From an uncultured Roseicyclus sp. (lineage in GTDB: Bacteria > Pseudomonadota > Alphaproteobacteria > Rhodobacterales > Rhodobacteraceae): a stretch of DNA of 64,000 nt. A model generated the notes under the pieces. That model was not told the DNA's origin. It worked only from the letters and a program-made list of their open reading frames with translations, and did no database searches. Positions 53,112 through 61,551 of this stretch are shown one piece after another. The stretch is taken from assembly GCA_947500415.1 (NCBI GenBank), contig CANMRT010000001.1, forward strand, positions 1,390,982-1,454,981. The letters are read 5' to 3'. The translations under genes were made by a program, and so were the position numbers. Each line of letters begins with the position of its first letter. Position 1 is the stretch's first letter.

Positions 53112-54449
53112 ATGACGAACAGCCCTTTCACCCCCGGTATCGCGCCCGCGCGCTTGCCGGCGGAGGACCTGGCCCAGAATTTCACCGACCTGCACGCGCC
53201 CCTTGATGGGCATGAGGCGCTGGTTGCAGCGGACCGCTGCTATTTCTGCCATGACGCGCCGTGCATCACGGCCTGCCCGACCGACATCGACATCCCCCTG
53301 TTCATTCGCCAGATCGCAACGGCCACGCCTGAGGCGGCGGCAGAGACCATTTTCGATCAGAACATTCTGGGCGGCATGTGCGCCCGGGTTTGCCCAACTG
53401 AGACGCTCTGTGAAGAGGCCTGCGTGCGCGAAGCCGCCGAGGGCAAGCCGGTTGAGATCGGGCGGTTACAGCGCTTTGCGACCGATACGTTGATGTCCAA
53501 AGGCGTGCATCCGTTCACGCGGGGCGCGGCAACCGGCAAGCGCGTGGCCGTTGTGGGAGCGGGTCCTGCGGGACTTGCGTGCGCGCACCGTTTGGCGATG
53601 AAGGGCCACAACGTTGTGATTTTTGACGCGCGGCCCAAGCCCGGGGGACTAAACGAATACGGGATCGCGAGCTACAAGAGCGTAGATAACTTCGCCCAGG
53701 CTGAGGTGGATTGGCTGCTCAAGATCGGTGGGATCGAGATGCAGTATGAAACAGCGCTGGGAAACGGCGTGTCAGTCGATGGACTTCGATCAGACTACGA
53801 TGCAGTGTTCCTTGGCATGGGCCTTGGCGGCGTGAATGCGCTGCGAGCCGAGGGGGAGGATCGCGACGGTGTCTCCGATGCCGTGGAATTTATTGCAGAC
53901 CTCCGCCAGGCCGATGATCTGGGCGCGCTTCCTGTGGGCCGCAATATCGTGGTGATTGGCGGCGGTATGACGGCGATAGATGCAGCCGTCCAATCCAAGC
54001 TGCTGGGGGCGGAGAATGTGACCGTCCTCTACCGGCGAGGCCGCAATGCGATGCCCGCAAGTGCCTATGAACAAGACCTCGCAGCCTCCAAAGGCGTTCG
54101 GTTCATCTTCAACGCAATGCCCCTCGAAGTTCTCGGCAACGGGGCCGCGACCGCGTTGCGGTGCGAATACACCAGGGTTGAAGGGCGGTCTGTGCAGGGA
54201 ACGGGGGAGACGTTCGACATTCCCGCCGACCAGGTGCTCAAGGCCATTGGCCAGACGCTGGACGGCGCGCCGGATGGCCTGAAGCTGCACGGCGGCAAGA
54301 TTGCCGTATCGGGCGCGGGTCGCACATCGGTGGACGGTATCTGGGCCGGGGGTGATTGTGCCTCTGGCGGCGAAGATCTGACCGTGACCGCCGTGGCCGA
54401 GGGGCGTGATGCGGCGGAAGACATCCACATGCAAATTAGCAAAGCATGA
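53112..54449 (+). CDS. preT: NAD(P)-dependent dihydropyrimidine dehydrogenase subunit PreT
   Basis: Electron-input subunit of the PreTA enzyme that reduces uracil and thymine to dihydropyrimidines, similar to the N-terminal half of mammalian DPD. It has N-terminal [4Fe-4S] cysteines (CYFCHDAPCITACPTDIDIP and CARVCPTETLCEEACVRE), FAD-binding VAVVGAGPAGLACAHRLA, the NAD(P)-binding VVIGGGMTAIDAAVQ and a C-terminal GIWAGGDCASGGEDLTV. ATG 53112 has GAGGGA nine bases upstream; the length is 445 residues. Its partner preA lies 1.3 kb downstream, beyond two other genes. Confidence 0.93.
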   Translation: MTNSPFTPGIAPARLPAEDLAQNFTDLHAPLDGHEALVAADRCYFCHDAPCITACPTDIDIPLFIRQIATATPEAAAETIFDQNILGGMCARVCPTETLCEEACVREAAEGKPVEIGRLQRFATDTLMSKGVHPFTRGAATGKRVAVVGAGPAGLACAHRLAMKGHNVVIFDARPKPGGLNEYGIASYKSVDNFAQAEVDWLLKIGGIEMQYETALGNGVSVDGLRSDYDAVFLGMGLGGVNALRAEGEDRDGVSDAVEFIADLRQADDLGALPVGRNIVVIGGGMTAIDAAVQSKLLGAENVTVLYRRGRNAMPASAYEQDLAASKGVRFIFNAMPLEVLGNGAATALRCEYTRVEGRSVQGTGETFDIPADQVLKAIGQTLDGAPDGLKLHGGKIAVSGAGRTSVDGIWAGGDCASGGEDLTVTAVAEGRDAAEDIHMQISKA

Positions 54450-54512
54450 TCAAACAGAACGGCCAAGGAGTATGGTAGGGTGAGCTTTGTCCAACAGGAT
54501 TGGGAGGCCGCT

Positions 54513-55349
54513 ATGACCTTGGAAGGTGATGTTGCGCAGCACTACACGACTGGCGGTTTGCTGGGTCGGATCGATGCTGCATTGAAGGCCGCGGGGGCCA
54601 ATCCCACACAACCAACAATCGACGATCTCAAGCCGGTGGACGAGTTCCACACCGCCGGTCTTGAGGCGACCACAGCTTTGCTGGACCAAGTCGATATTTC
54701 GCAGAAGATGACCGCCTACGACCTTGGCTGCGGAATAGGTGGCACCGCGCGGCACCTTGCACACACCTATGGCGTGCATGTCGAAGGCGTTGATCTGACT
54801 GACGAATATGTCGAAGCCGGCCGCGCGTTGAATGATAGGCTTGGACTGGGAAAAACGATAGCCTTGCGCCAGGGCACTGTCTTGGATCTGCCTTGGCAGA
54901 ACGACAGTGCCAATCTGGTCACGATGTTTCATGTTGGCATGAATATTGCGGACAAACCGACGCTTTTTGCCGAAGTTGCGCGTGTTCTGAAGCCGGGTGG
55001 AACGTTCGCGATTTTCGACGTGATGCGGGGCGGTGTGGCCGGGGACCTGATCTTTCCCCTGCCTTGGGCGACCGAGTCGGAGACGAGCCATGTCGATGCC
55101 GCTGACACCTACCGCCGCGCGGCCAACCTCGCTGGATTGAATGAGGTTGCCAGCCGGGATCGGACGGATTTCGCCAAAGCGTATTTCGAACGCGTGATGG
55201 CTACGATGGCAAAGAACGGACCGGCGCCCATTGGCATCCACCTTCTGATGTCCGGGGATCCGCGACAGAAGCTTCAGAATTACGTTGAAAACCTGCATGC
55301 CGGCCGGATCGCGCCGACGGAGATGATCTTTCGGAAGGAGGTCGTGTGA
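54513..55349 (+). CDS. SAM-dependent class I methyltransferase
   Basis: A 278-residue Rossmann methyltransferase. The SAM motif I is TAYDLGCGIGGTARHLA (about residues 69-85), followed by GVDLTDEYVEAGRALN, LDLPWQNDSANLV and a post-motif VLKPGGTFAIFDVMR. It resembles the UbiE/gamma-tocopherol methyltransferase group. The substrate is unknown; no pyrimidine-pathway step needs one. ATG 54513 has GGGAGG five bases upstream and is preferred over GTG 54480. It lies between preT and preA, and the following small gene overlaps its end. Confidence 0.88.
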   Translation: MTLEGDVAQHYTTGGLLGRIDAALKAAGANPTQPTIDDLKPVDEFHTAGLEATTALLDQVDISQKMTAYDLGCGIGGTARHLAHTYGVHVEGVDLTDEYVEAGRALNDRLGLGKTIALRQGTVLDLPWQNDSANLVTMFHVGMNIADKPTLFAEVARVLKPGGTFAIFDVMRGGVAGDLIFPLPWATESETSHVDAADTYRRAANLAGLNEVASRDRTDFAKAYFERVMATMAKNGPAPIGIHLLMSGDPRQKLQNYVENLHAGRIAPTEMIFRKEVV

Positions 55350-55732
55350 AAGGTGTTTCGCTGATCGGAGTGTTTACGCTCGGCGTTGCCATCGCCGACC
55401 CCGCCACCGCGCAATCCATGCGCGGGACCTGGTGCCCCGAGGAGCCGGGCAACCTCGTTTACATGGATGAGCAGGGGATAGGATTTGGCGACCACATCAG
55501 CTGCGAGGTCAGCATGCCGCCGCCGACGGATCAATTGGCCTATGCGGCGGCGGCCACTTGTACACGAACCTATTCAACCGGATCATTCGACGCCAATGGA
55601 CACGAGGTGTTTTATTCGGAGCAGGACACCGATGTTTCACGGATCGTGGCCGTGCTTTTGCCCGATGGCCGACTGGCGCTTAACCTTGATGCTTACAACC
55701 AGACTTCAATTCTTACGCGTTGCGACTTCTAA
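55346..55732 (+). CDS. Small exported protein of unknown function
   Basis: A 128-residue protein with a signal peptide (VSLIGVFTLGVAIADPATAQ) and a mature beta-rich part with four cysteines (GTWCPEE, ISCEVS, TCTRTY, TRCDF), so two disulphides are likely. The start is GTG 55346, overlapping the methyltransferase stop, with GGAAGGAG five bases upstream. I recognise no family, although the cysteine spacing and the GTW start recall small lipocalin-like periplasmic proteins. It sits inside the pyrimidine cluster for no evident reason. Confidence 0.7.
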   Translation: MKGVSLIGVFTLGVAIADPATAQSMRGTWCPEEPGNLVYMDEQGIGFGDHISCEVSMPPPTDQLAYAAAATCTRTYSTGSFDANGHEVFYSEQDTDVSRIVAVLLPDGRLALNLDAYNQTSILTRCDF

Positions 55733-55751
55733 CCCATGAGGAAGACCTGAC

Positions 55752-57056
55752 ATGGCTGACCTGACCTCAAATTTCATCGGTATCTCATCGCCCAATCCCT
55801 TCTGGCTGGCCTCCGCACCACCGACGGACAAGGAATACAATGTCCGCCGCGCGTTTGAGGCCGGATGGGGCGGGGTCGTTTGGAAGACGTTGGGCTCCGA
55901 GGGCCTGCCGGTTGTGAACGTGAACGGGCCACGCTACGGCGCGATTTACGGGGCGGATCGGCGGCTGTTGGGCCTTAATAACATTGAACTTATCACCGAT
56001 CGCGACCTCTACACCAACCTCGAAGAAATCAAGCGCGTGAAGGCTGATTACCCCGACCGTGCGATGATCGTGTCGATCATGGTGCCGTGCGAGGAAGAGG
56101 CATGGAAGGCGATCCTGCCGCTGGTAGAGGACACAGGCGCGGACGGGATCGAGCTGAACTTCGGCTGTCCACATGGGATGTCGGAACGTGGCATGGGCGC
56201 GGCTGTGGGGCAGGTGCCCGAGTATATCGAAATGGTGACGAGGTGGTGCAAGCAGTACTATTCGAAGCCCGTGATCGTGAAGCTGACGCCCAATATCACG
56301 GATATTCGCAAGCCCGCGGAGGCCGCGCATCGCGGGGGCGCGGATGCGGTTAGCTTGATTAACACTATCAATTCAATCACTTCCGTGAACCTCGACACGA
56401 TGTCGCCGGAGCCGTCGATTGACGGTAAAGGCAGCCATGGCGGCTATTGCGGCCCGGCGGTGAAGCCGATTGCGATGTCGATGGTGTCTGAGATTGCGCG
56501 CAATGCGGATACGGCAGGCTTGCCGATTTCCGGCATTGGCGGCGTGACCACGTGGCGCGATGCAGCGGAGTTCATGGCGCTGGGTGCGGGCAATGTGCAG
56601 GTTTGCACGGCGGCGATGACCTACGGGTTCAAGATCGTGTCAGAAATGATCTCGGGCCTGTCGCAGTATTTGGATGAAAAGGGCATGAGCCTGGATGATC
56701 TGGTGGGCCGTGCCGTGCCAAACGTGACCGATTGGCAATACCTGAATTTGAATTATGTAACAAAAGCGCGGATTTCGCAAGACGATTGCATCAAATGCGG
56801 GCGCTGTTATGCGGCCTGTGAAGACACCTCGCATCAGGCGATTTCCATGAGCGAAGATCGCGTCTTCGAGGTGATCGACAACGAATGTGTCGCCTGCAAC
56901 CTGTGCGTGAATGTCTGCCCGGTGGAGGGCTGCATCACGATGGAGGAACTGGCGCCGGGAGCGGTGGATGAGCGGACCGGCAAGCCGGTGTCACCCGACT
57001 ATGCGAACTGGACAACACACCCCAACAATCCCGGCGCGGTGAAGGCTGCGGAGTGA
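55752..57056 (+). CDS. preA: NAD-dependent dihydropyrimidine dehydrogenase subunit PreA
   Basis: Catalytic FMN subunit of PreTA. It has a dihydroorotate-dehydrogenase-like barrel (about residues 1-310) with GVVWKTLGSEGLPVVNVNGP, ELNFGCPHGMSERGMGAAVG, VKLTPNITDI, and GIGGVTTWRDAAEFMALGAG as the FMN phosphate site. A two-cluster ferredoxin domain follows (about 335-400; CIKCGRCYAACEDTSH and CVACNLCVNVCPVEGC). The length is 434 residues. It starts 19 bases after the small exported protein gene, and its stop overlaps the VOC gene start. Confidence 0.96.
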   Translation: MADLTSNFIGISSPNPFWLASAPPTDKEYNVRRAFEAGWGGVVWKTLGSEGLPVVNVNGPRYGAIYGADRRLLGLNNIELITDRDLYTNLEEIKRVKADYPDRAMIVSIMVPCEEEAWKAILPLVEDTGADGIELNFGCPHGMSERGMGAAVGQVPEYIEMVTRWCKQYYSKPVIVKLTPNITDIRKPAEAAHRGGADAVSLINTINSITSVNLDTMSPEPSIDGKGSHGGYCGPAVKPIAMSMVSEIARNADTAGLPISGIGGVTTWRDAAEFMALGAGNVQVCTAAMTYGFKIVSEMISGLSQYLDEKGMSLDDLVGRAVPNVTDWQYLNLNYVTKARISQDDCIKCGRCYAACEDTSHQAISMSEDRVFEVIDNECVACNLCVNVCPVEGCITMEELAPGAVDERTGKPVSPDYANWTTHPNNPGAVKAAE

Positions 57057-57487
57057 TTGAGCGGCTGGATCATGTGAACTTGCAGACCGTCCAACTGGAC
57101 GCGATGATCCGCTGGTACACGCATTTTTTGCAGCTGAAACAGGGATATAGGCCGAATTTCCCGTTTCCGGGCGCGTGGATGTATGCGGGCGAGGTCCCGG
57201 TTGTGCACCTTGTGCCGGTGGAGGTAGCGCCGCCGAAAGCGAGCGATCTGGCGTTGGAACATGCTGCGTTTCGGGCCAAGGGCCTGACCGCGTTTCTCGA
57301 ACGATTGCGCGTCGCCAATGAGCCGTGCCGCGTGGTGCGTGTCCCGGATATTCCGCTGGTTCAGGTCAACGTTTGGGACCCGGACGGCAACCATCTGCAT
57401 GTGGATTTTCACGCCGATGAGGCCGAGGGGCTGGATCTGGAAGCCTTTACCGTTTCTAAGATTAAGGCTGGAAAAACAGAAGGTTAG
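57053..57487 (+). CDS. VOC (glyoxalase/dioxygenase) superfamily protein
   Basis: A 144-residue vicinal-oxygen-chelate protein. Paired beta-alpha-beta modules begin LDHVNLQTVQLDAMIRWYTH and end NVWDPDGNHLHVDFH. Histidines in the first strand, in VPVVHLVPV and near the end could bind metal, as in glyoxalase I. The substrate is unknown. The start is GTG 57053, overlapping the preA stop by four bases, so it is coupled to preA. Its 3' end overlaps the convergent rutR gene by four bases. Confidence 0.85.
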   Translation: MIERLDHVNLQTVQLDAMIRWYTHFLQLKQGYRPNFPFPGAWMYAGEVPVVHLVPVEVAPPKASDLALEHAAFRAKGLTAFLERLRVANEPCRVVRVPDIPLVQVNVWDPDGNHLHVDFHADEAEGLDLEAFTVSKIKAGKTEG

Positions 57488-58095
57488 GGTGCGAGGAGGC
57501 GTTTGAAAAGAGTCTCAAGAAAGACCTCTGCCTCTGCCAGTGGATCACGCCCTTCGCCTAAGACCGCACGGACCTGCACGTCAAAATCGGCGTAGTGCTG
57601 GGTCAGGGACCAGATCGAGAAGATCAGGTGATGCGGGTCGATGTCGGCGATTTGCCCGGCGTCGGACCAGCCGCGGATAATCGCGGCTTTTTCATCGACG
57701 AGCGCTTTCAGATCGGTGGCGAGGCCCTCCAAAATGCGGGGTGCGCCTTGCACGATCTCTTGCGCGAAGAGCCTTGATTCCCTTGGATAATCCCGGCTCA
57801 TCTGCAATTTGCGGCGGACGTAGGCCAGGAGCTCATCGCGGGGATCGCCGCCCGCATCCATCTCGCGCAGGGGATCAAGCCAGCGGTCGACGAGACCTTC
57901 CAGAAGGGTGACGTGGATCTCATCCTTTGAGGCGAAATAATAGAGCAGATTGGGCTTCGACAGCCCCGCTTCGCGCGCGATTTCATCCAGCGTGGTGCCG
58001 CGAAATCCGTGGCGGGAAAAGACCTCTAACGCGGCTTCCAACACGCGGGCGCGGTTTTTTTCCTGAATGCGGGTGCGGGGTTTTTCCTGGTTCAT
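57484..58095 (-). CDS. rutR: TetR-family regulator RutR
   Basis: Uracil/thymine-responsive repressor of pyrimidine catabolism. The N-terminal TetR helix-turn-helix (about residues 12-58) includes GTTLDEIAREAGLSKPNLLY. The ligand domain matches E. coli RutR closely in SRDYPRESRLFAQEIVQGAP, DLKALVDEKAAIIRGW, IDPHHLIFSIWSLTQHYADF and QVRAVLG. ATG 58095 gives 203 residues; TTG 58107 is possible. The divergent 191-base gap to the aminotransferase carries a perfect RutR box, and a TGGTCAA half-site (58101-58107) lies just upstream of the gene's own start. Confidence 0.92.
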   Translation of the reverse strand: MNQEKPRTRIQEKNRARVLEAALEVFSRHGFRGTTLDEIAREAGLSKPNLLYYFASKDEIHVTLLEGLVDRWLDPLREMDAGGDPRDELLAYVRRKLQMSRDYPRESRLFAQEIVQGAPRILEGLATDLKALVDEKAAIIRGWSDAGQIADIDPHHLIFSIWSLTQHYADFDVQVRAVLGEGRDPLAEAEVFLETLFKRLLAP

Positions 58096-58112
58096 CTGCC
58101 TGGTCAAAATGT

Positions 58113-58176
58113 GTTCAATTGAACGGGGATGCGTTCAATTGAGCAGGGTTTTTCGCAAAACTGCGTTCAGGTGAGC
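58113..58176. promoter_or_regulatory. Three copies of a second palindromic operator in the rutR intergenic region
   Basis: GTTCAATTGAAC at 58113-58124 is a perfect 12-base palindrome. Near copies are GTTCAATTGAGC at 58133-58144 and GTTCAGGTGAGC at 58165-58176. They start 18 to 70 bases upstream of the rutR start and differ from the RutR box, so they probably serve another regulator or rutR autoregulation. All three share GTTCA on the left arm. Confidence 0.6.
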
Positions 58177-58228
58177 ACATCTCGGCAACCTTTTCGTTGA
58201 CTGGCATTGGGCTTTTGCTAGCGTGATA

Positions 58229-58244
58229 TTGACCAATTGGTCAA
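58229..58244 (+). promoter_or_regulatory. Perfect RutR box upstream of the aminotransferase gene
   Basis: TTGACCAATTGGTCAA is a perfect 16-base palindrome and matches the E. coli RutR consensus TTGACCANNTGGTCAA at every specified position. It lies 43 bases upstream of the aminotransferase ATG, where repressor binding would block its promoter. Confidence 0.9.
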
Positions 58245-58286
58245 AAAGAAAATGCGCGGACCATCACACGCGCGGGGGAGACAGCC

Positions 58287-59618
58287 ATGGCACTTGACCG
58301 TAGCAATCCAGTTCCAAATGACCTGAGCGCATTTTGGATGCCGTTCACCGCGAACCGGCAATTCAAGCAGACGCCGCGCATGTTCGTGGGTGCCGATAAG
58401 ATGCATTACACCACCGCCGACGGGCGGCAGGTGTTGGATGGGACCGCCGGATTGTGGTGCTGCAACGCGGGCCACAATCAACCGCGCATCGTGGAGGCGA
58501 TCCAGAAGCAGGCCGCCGAAATGGACTATGCGCCAGCGTTCCAGATGGGGCATCCGAAGGCGTTTGAGCTGGCCAATCGGTTGCGTGATCTGGCGCCGGA
58601 GCCGTTTGAGCATGTCTTCTACACGAACTCCGGCTCTGAGTCGGTTGAGACGGCCCTGAAAATCGCCATCGCCTATCAGCGGGCGATCGGGCAGGGGTCG
58701 CGGACGCGGTTGATCGGGCGCGAGCGCGGCTATCACGGGGTGAACTTCGGCGGGATCAGCGTTGGTGGGATCGTGAACAACCGTAAGGTGTTCGGATCGC
58801 TCCTGACCGGGGTGGATCATTTACCCGCGACGCATTTGCCGGAGCAGAACAGCTATGTGCGCGGGCAGCCGGAACATGGCGCGCATTTGGCGGAGGAATT
58901 GGAGCGGATCGTGGCGCTGCACGGCGCGGAGACGATTGCGGCCTGTATTGTCGAGCCGATGGCGGGGTCCACGGGCGTGTTGATGCCACCAAAAGGCTAT
59001 CTGGAGCGGTTGCGGGAGATCTGCACGAAACACGGGATTATCCTGATTTTCGATGAGGTGATTACTGGGTTTGGGCGGCTTGGCAGCAGCTTCGCGGCGG
59101 AGCATTTCAACGTGATGCCGGACCTGATTACGACCGCCAAAGGGTTGACGAATGGCGTGATCCCGATGGGCGCGGTTCTGGCCACGAAGGGCATTCATGA
59201 TGCCTTCATGCAAGGCCCAGAACACCTGATCGAGCTGTTCCACGGCTATACCTATTCGGGCAATCCGATTGCCTCGGCCGCCGGAATTGCGACGCTTGAG
59301 ACCTACAAGGAAGACGGGTTGTTTGAGAGCGCGGCGGAGCTTGCGCCGTATTGGGAAGAGGGGCTGCATTCGTTGAAGGGCCTCCCCCATGTAATCGACA
59401 TCCGCAATATGGGTCTGATTGGTGCCGTGGAGTTGGAGCCGATTGCCGGTGAGCCCACGAAGCGCGCGTTCCAGGCGTTCCTTGATTGCTACGACAAAGG
59501 TGTTCTGATCCGCACGACGGGCGACATCATCGCCATGTCACCGCCGCTGATCATCTCAAAAAGCGAGATAGATCAGTTGTTTGAGACGTTGGGAGATGTT
59601 CTGAAGGATCTGCACTGA
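58287..59618 (+). CDS. Class III aminotransferase, probable beta-alanine--pyruvate transaminase
   Basis: PLP enzyme of the omega-amino acid transaminase group that probably converts beta-alanine, the end product of uracil breakdown, to malonate semialdehyde. It has LSAFWMPFTANRQFKQTPR at the start, DGTAGLWCCNAGHNQPRIVE, TNSGSESVETALKIA, ILIFDEVITGFGRLG, the PLP lysine in TTAKGLTNGVIPMG, and FHGYTYSGNPIASAAG. The length is 443 residues with ATG 58287. Sequence alone cannot separate beta-alanine from other omega-amino donors; the neighbours decide the call. It begins the plus-strand half of the cluster downstream of the RutR box. Confidence 0.92.
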   Translation: MALDRSNPVPNDLSAFWMPFTANRQFKQTPRMFVGADKMHYTTADGRQVLDGTAGLWCCNAGHNQPRIVEAIQKQAAEMDYAPAFQMGHPKAFELANRLRDLAPEPFEHVFYTNSGSESVETALKIAIAYQRAIGQGSRTRLIGRERGYHGVNFGGISVGGIVNNRKVFGSLLTGVDHLPATHLPEQNSYVRGQPEHGAHLAEELERIVALHGAETIAACIVEPMAGSTGVLMPPKGYLERLREICTKHGIILIFDEVITGFGRLGSSFAAEHFNVMPDLITTAKGLTNGVIPMGAVLATKGIHDAFMQGPEHLIELFHGYTYSGNPIASAAGIATLETYKEDGLFESAAELAPYWEEGLHSLKGLPHVIDIRNMGLIGAVELEPIAGEPTKRAFQAFLDCYDKGVLIRTTGDIIAMSPPLIISKSEIDQLFETLGDVLKDLH

Positions 59619-60008
59619 ATGGATGCGCCCGTCGCCGATACTGCCGCGATGATTGCCGGTATGAACCCCGCCCTCATGCCGGGGCGTTGGGCGTTTCGCA
59701 CGATCACGGAGGCGGAATTGGCCGATTGTTTGCCAAATGCGCTTGCGGTGTTTCGGGAGGAGGAGGGGCTCTCCGTCCTCGTTCCCGCGCAGGCAGACGA
59801 AGAGGCGATGGCGCAGGTCACATTACAGGTTTTTTCGTCGCTTGGGGGGATTGGTCTGACGGCGGCGGTGTCGGCTGTGTTGGCCGAGGCGGGCATTGCT
59901 TGCAACGTCATTGCGGCGACGCTCCACGACCATGTTTTTGTGCCCGAAGCGCGTGCGGACGAAGCGGTGGCGCTTTTGCGGGCGCGTGCGGCGAGAGAGG
60001 TTGCTTGA
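59619..60008 (+). CDS. ACT-domain protein
   Basis: A 129-residue protein with a single regulatory ACT-like (CASTOR/ACT) fold, of the kind that binds small ligands. Hydrophobic strands and helices are visible in WAFRTITEAELADCLPNALA, QVTLQVFSSLGGIGLTAAVS and DHVFVPEARADEAVALLRA. No catalytic residues are evident. ATG 59619 follows the aminotransferase stop without a gap and abuts the cupin gene, so the three are one transcript. It may sense an amino acid or a pathway intermediate, but that is inference. Confidence 0.75.
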   Translation: MDAPVADTAAMIAGMNPALMPGRWAFRTITEAELADCLPNALAVFREEEGLSVLVPAQADEEAMAQVTLQVFSSLGGIGLTAAVSAVLAEAGIACNVIAATLHDHVFVPEARADEAVALLRARAAREVA

Positions 60009-60290
60009 ATGGCGGAAGCAAAAGCGGAGACGCTGATCGATGATGCCCGCGTTCGGGTCACACGGTTCGATTTTGAGCCTGGCGATGAGACCGGCTGGCA
60101 TGTGCATGGCATGGATTACGTCATTACGACGCTGACCGATTGTCAGATGCGGCTGCAAGAGCCCGGCGGCGAAACGCGTGAGGTGATGATCCCCGCGGGC
60201 ACGGTTTACCGCCGTGAACAGGGCGTCGAACACAATGTGATCAATGGCGGCGATGCGCCGATGGCGTTTATCGAGACGGAACTGAAATAG
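60009..60290 (+). CDS. Small cupin-domain protein
   Basis: A 93-residue single-domain cupin. The first cupin motif is DETGWHVHGMDYVITTL, with paired histidines as metal ligands; the second contains YRREQGVEHNVINGG with another histidine. The fold suggests a metal-bound sensor or a small enzyme; the substrate is unknown. ATG 60009 follows the ACT gene stop directly. It ends 10 bases before the amidase start, which has a GGAG ribosome site in that gap. Confidence 0.82.
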   Translation: MAEAKAETLIDDARVRVTRFDFEPGDETGWHVHGMDYVITTLTDCQMRLQEPGGETREVMIPAGTVYRREQGVEHNVINGGDAPMAFIETELK

Positions 60291-60300
60291 GAGCGAACGC

Positions 60301-61551
60301 ATGGCAGCCCCCGGCGAGAATATGAAAATCAACGGCGAGCGCCTGTGGGACTCGCTGATGGAGATGGCCAAGATCGGCCCCGGGATCGCGGGTGGCAACA
60401 ACCGCCAGACGCTGACCGATGAGGACAGCGAGGGGCGGCACCTGTTCCAGCGCTGGTGTGAGGACGCGGGCTGCACCATGGGTGTGGACGAGATCGGCAA
60501 TATGTTTGCGCGGCGCGAAGGGGCGGACCCCGAGGCGCTTCCGGTCTATGTTGGATCGCATCTGGACACGCAGCCCACCGGTGGCAAGTACGACGGGGTT
60601 CTGGGTGTGCTTGGCGGCCTGGAAATCCTGCGCACAATGAATGATCTGGGGATCAAGACGAAGCACCCGATTGTCGTGACGAACTGGACCAACGAGGAAG
60701 GCACGCGGTACGCGCCTGCGATGCTGGCGAGCGGTGTGTTTGCCGGTAAGCATACGCTTGAGTGGGCCAATGACCGCGTGGATGCGGACGGCAAACGGTT
60801 CGGCGATGAGTTGGAGCGGATTGGCTGGAAGGGGACCGAGAAGGTCGGCGACCGAAAGATGCACGCCTTCTTTGAGTTGCATATCGAACAGGGCCCGATC
60901 CTGGAGGCCGAGGGCAAGGATATTGGCGTGGTCACCCATGGCCAGGGCCTGCGCTGGATCGAATGCACGGTGACGGGCAAGGAAAGCCACACGGGTTCCA
61001 CGCCGATGCATATGCGCAAGAACGCGGGGCGTGGCCTCGCGCTGATCACGGAGCTGGTCCACGAGATTGCGATGAAGAACCAGCCCAACGCGGTGGGGGC
61101 GATTGGGCATGTGGATGTCTACCCGAACTCTCGCAATATCATTCCGGGCAAGGTTGTCTTCACCGTCGACATGCGCACGCACCTTCTCGACAAGCTGAAC
61201 GCCATGGTGGCCGAGCTGATGGAGCGCGCGCCTGCGCTGTGCGATGAGATTGGTGTCGGCTTCAAAGCCGAGATCGTCGGGCAGTTCGACCCGCCCGCCT
61301 TTGATGACAAATGTGTCACGAGCCTTCGCCAAGCGGCTGAAAGGCTTGGATATTCGCATATGGATATCGTATCCGGGGCTGGGCACGATGCGTGCTGGAT
61401 CAATGATGTGGCCCCGACGGCGATGGTGATGTGTCCCTGTGTGGACGGGTTGAGCCATAACGAGGCCGAAGAAATTAGCCCCGAATGGGCGACGGCCGGC
61501 ACGGATGTTTTGTTCCATGCGGTCGTGGAAACGGCGGAGATAGTGGAATGA
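60301..61551 (+). CDS. Zn-dependent amidohydrolase, probable beta-ureidopropionase
   Basis: M20/M28-family hydrolase of the hydantoinase/carbamoylase type that releases beta-alanine, CO2 and ammonia from N-carbamoyl-beta-alanine. Metal ligands are visible: YVGSHLDTQPTGGKYDGVLG (His and Asp), TNWTNEEGTRYAPAM (Glu) and ELHIEQGPILEAEG (His). Substrate-contacting GKESHTGSTPMHMRKNA and a late SHNEAEE are present. The length is 416 residues. ATG 60301 is used. It lies between the aminotransferase and dihydropyrimidinase genes, which fits the third step of reductive pyrimidine breakdown. L-carbamoylase activity is an alternative. Confidence 0.93.
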   Translation: MAAPGENMKINGERLWDSLMEMAKIGPGIAGGNNRQTLTDEDSEGRHLFQRWCEDAGCTMGVDEIGNMFARREGADPEALPVYVGSHLDTQPTGGKYDGVLGVLGGLEILRTMNDLGIKTKHPIVVTNWTNEEGTRYAPAMLASGVFAGKHTLEWANDRVDADGKRFGDELERIGWKGTEKVGDRKMHAFFELHIEQGPILEAEGKDIGVVTHGQGLRWIECTVTGKESHTGSTPMHMRKNAGRGLALITELVHEIAMKNQPNAVGAIGHVDVYPNSRNIIPGKVVFTVDMRTHLLDKLNAMVAELMERAPALCDEIGVGFKAEIVGQFDPPAFDDKCVTSLRQAAERLGYSHMDIVSGAGHDACWINDVAPTAMVMCPCVDGLSHNEAEEISPEWATAGTDVLFHAVVETAEIVE

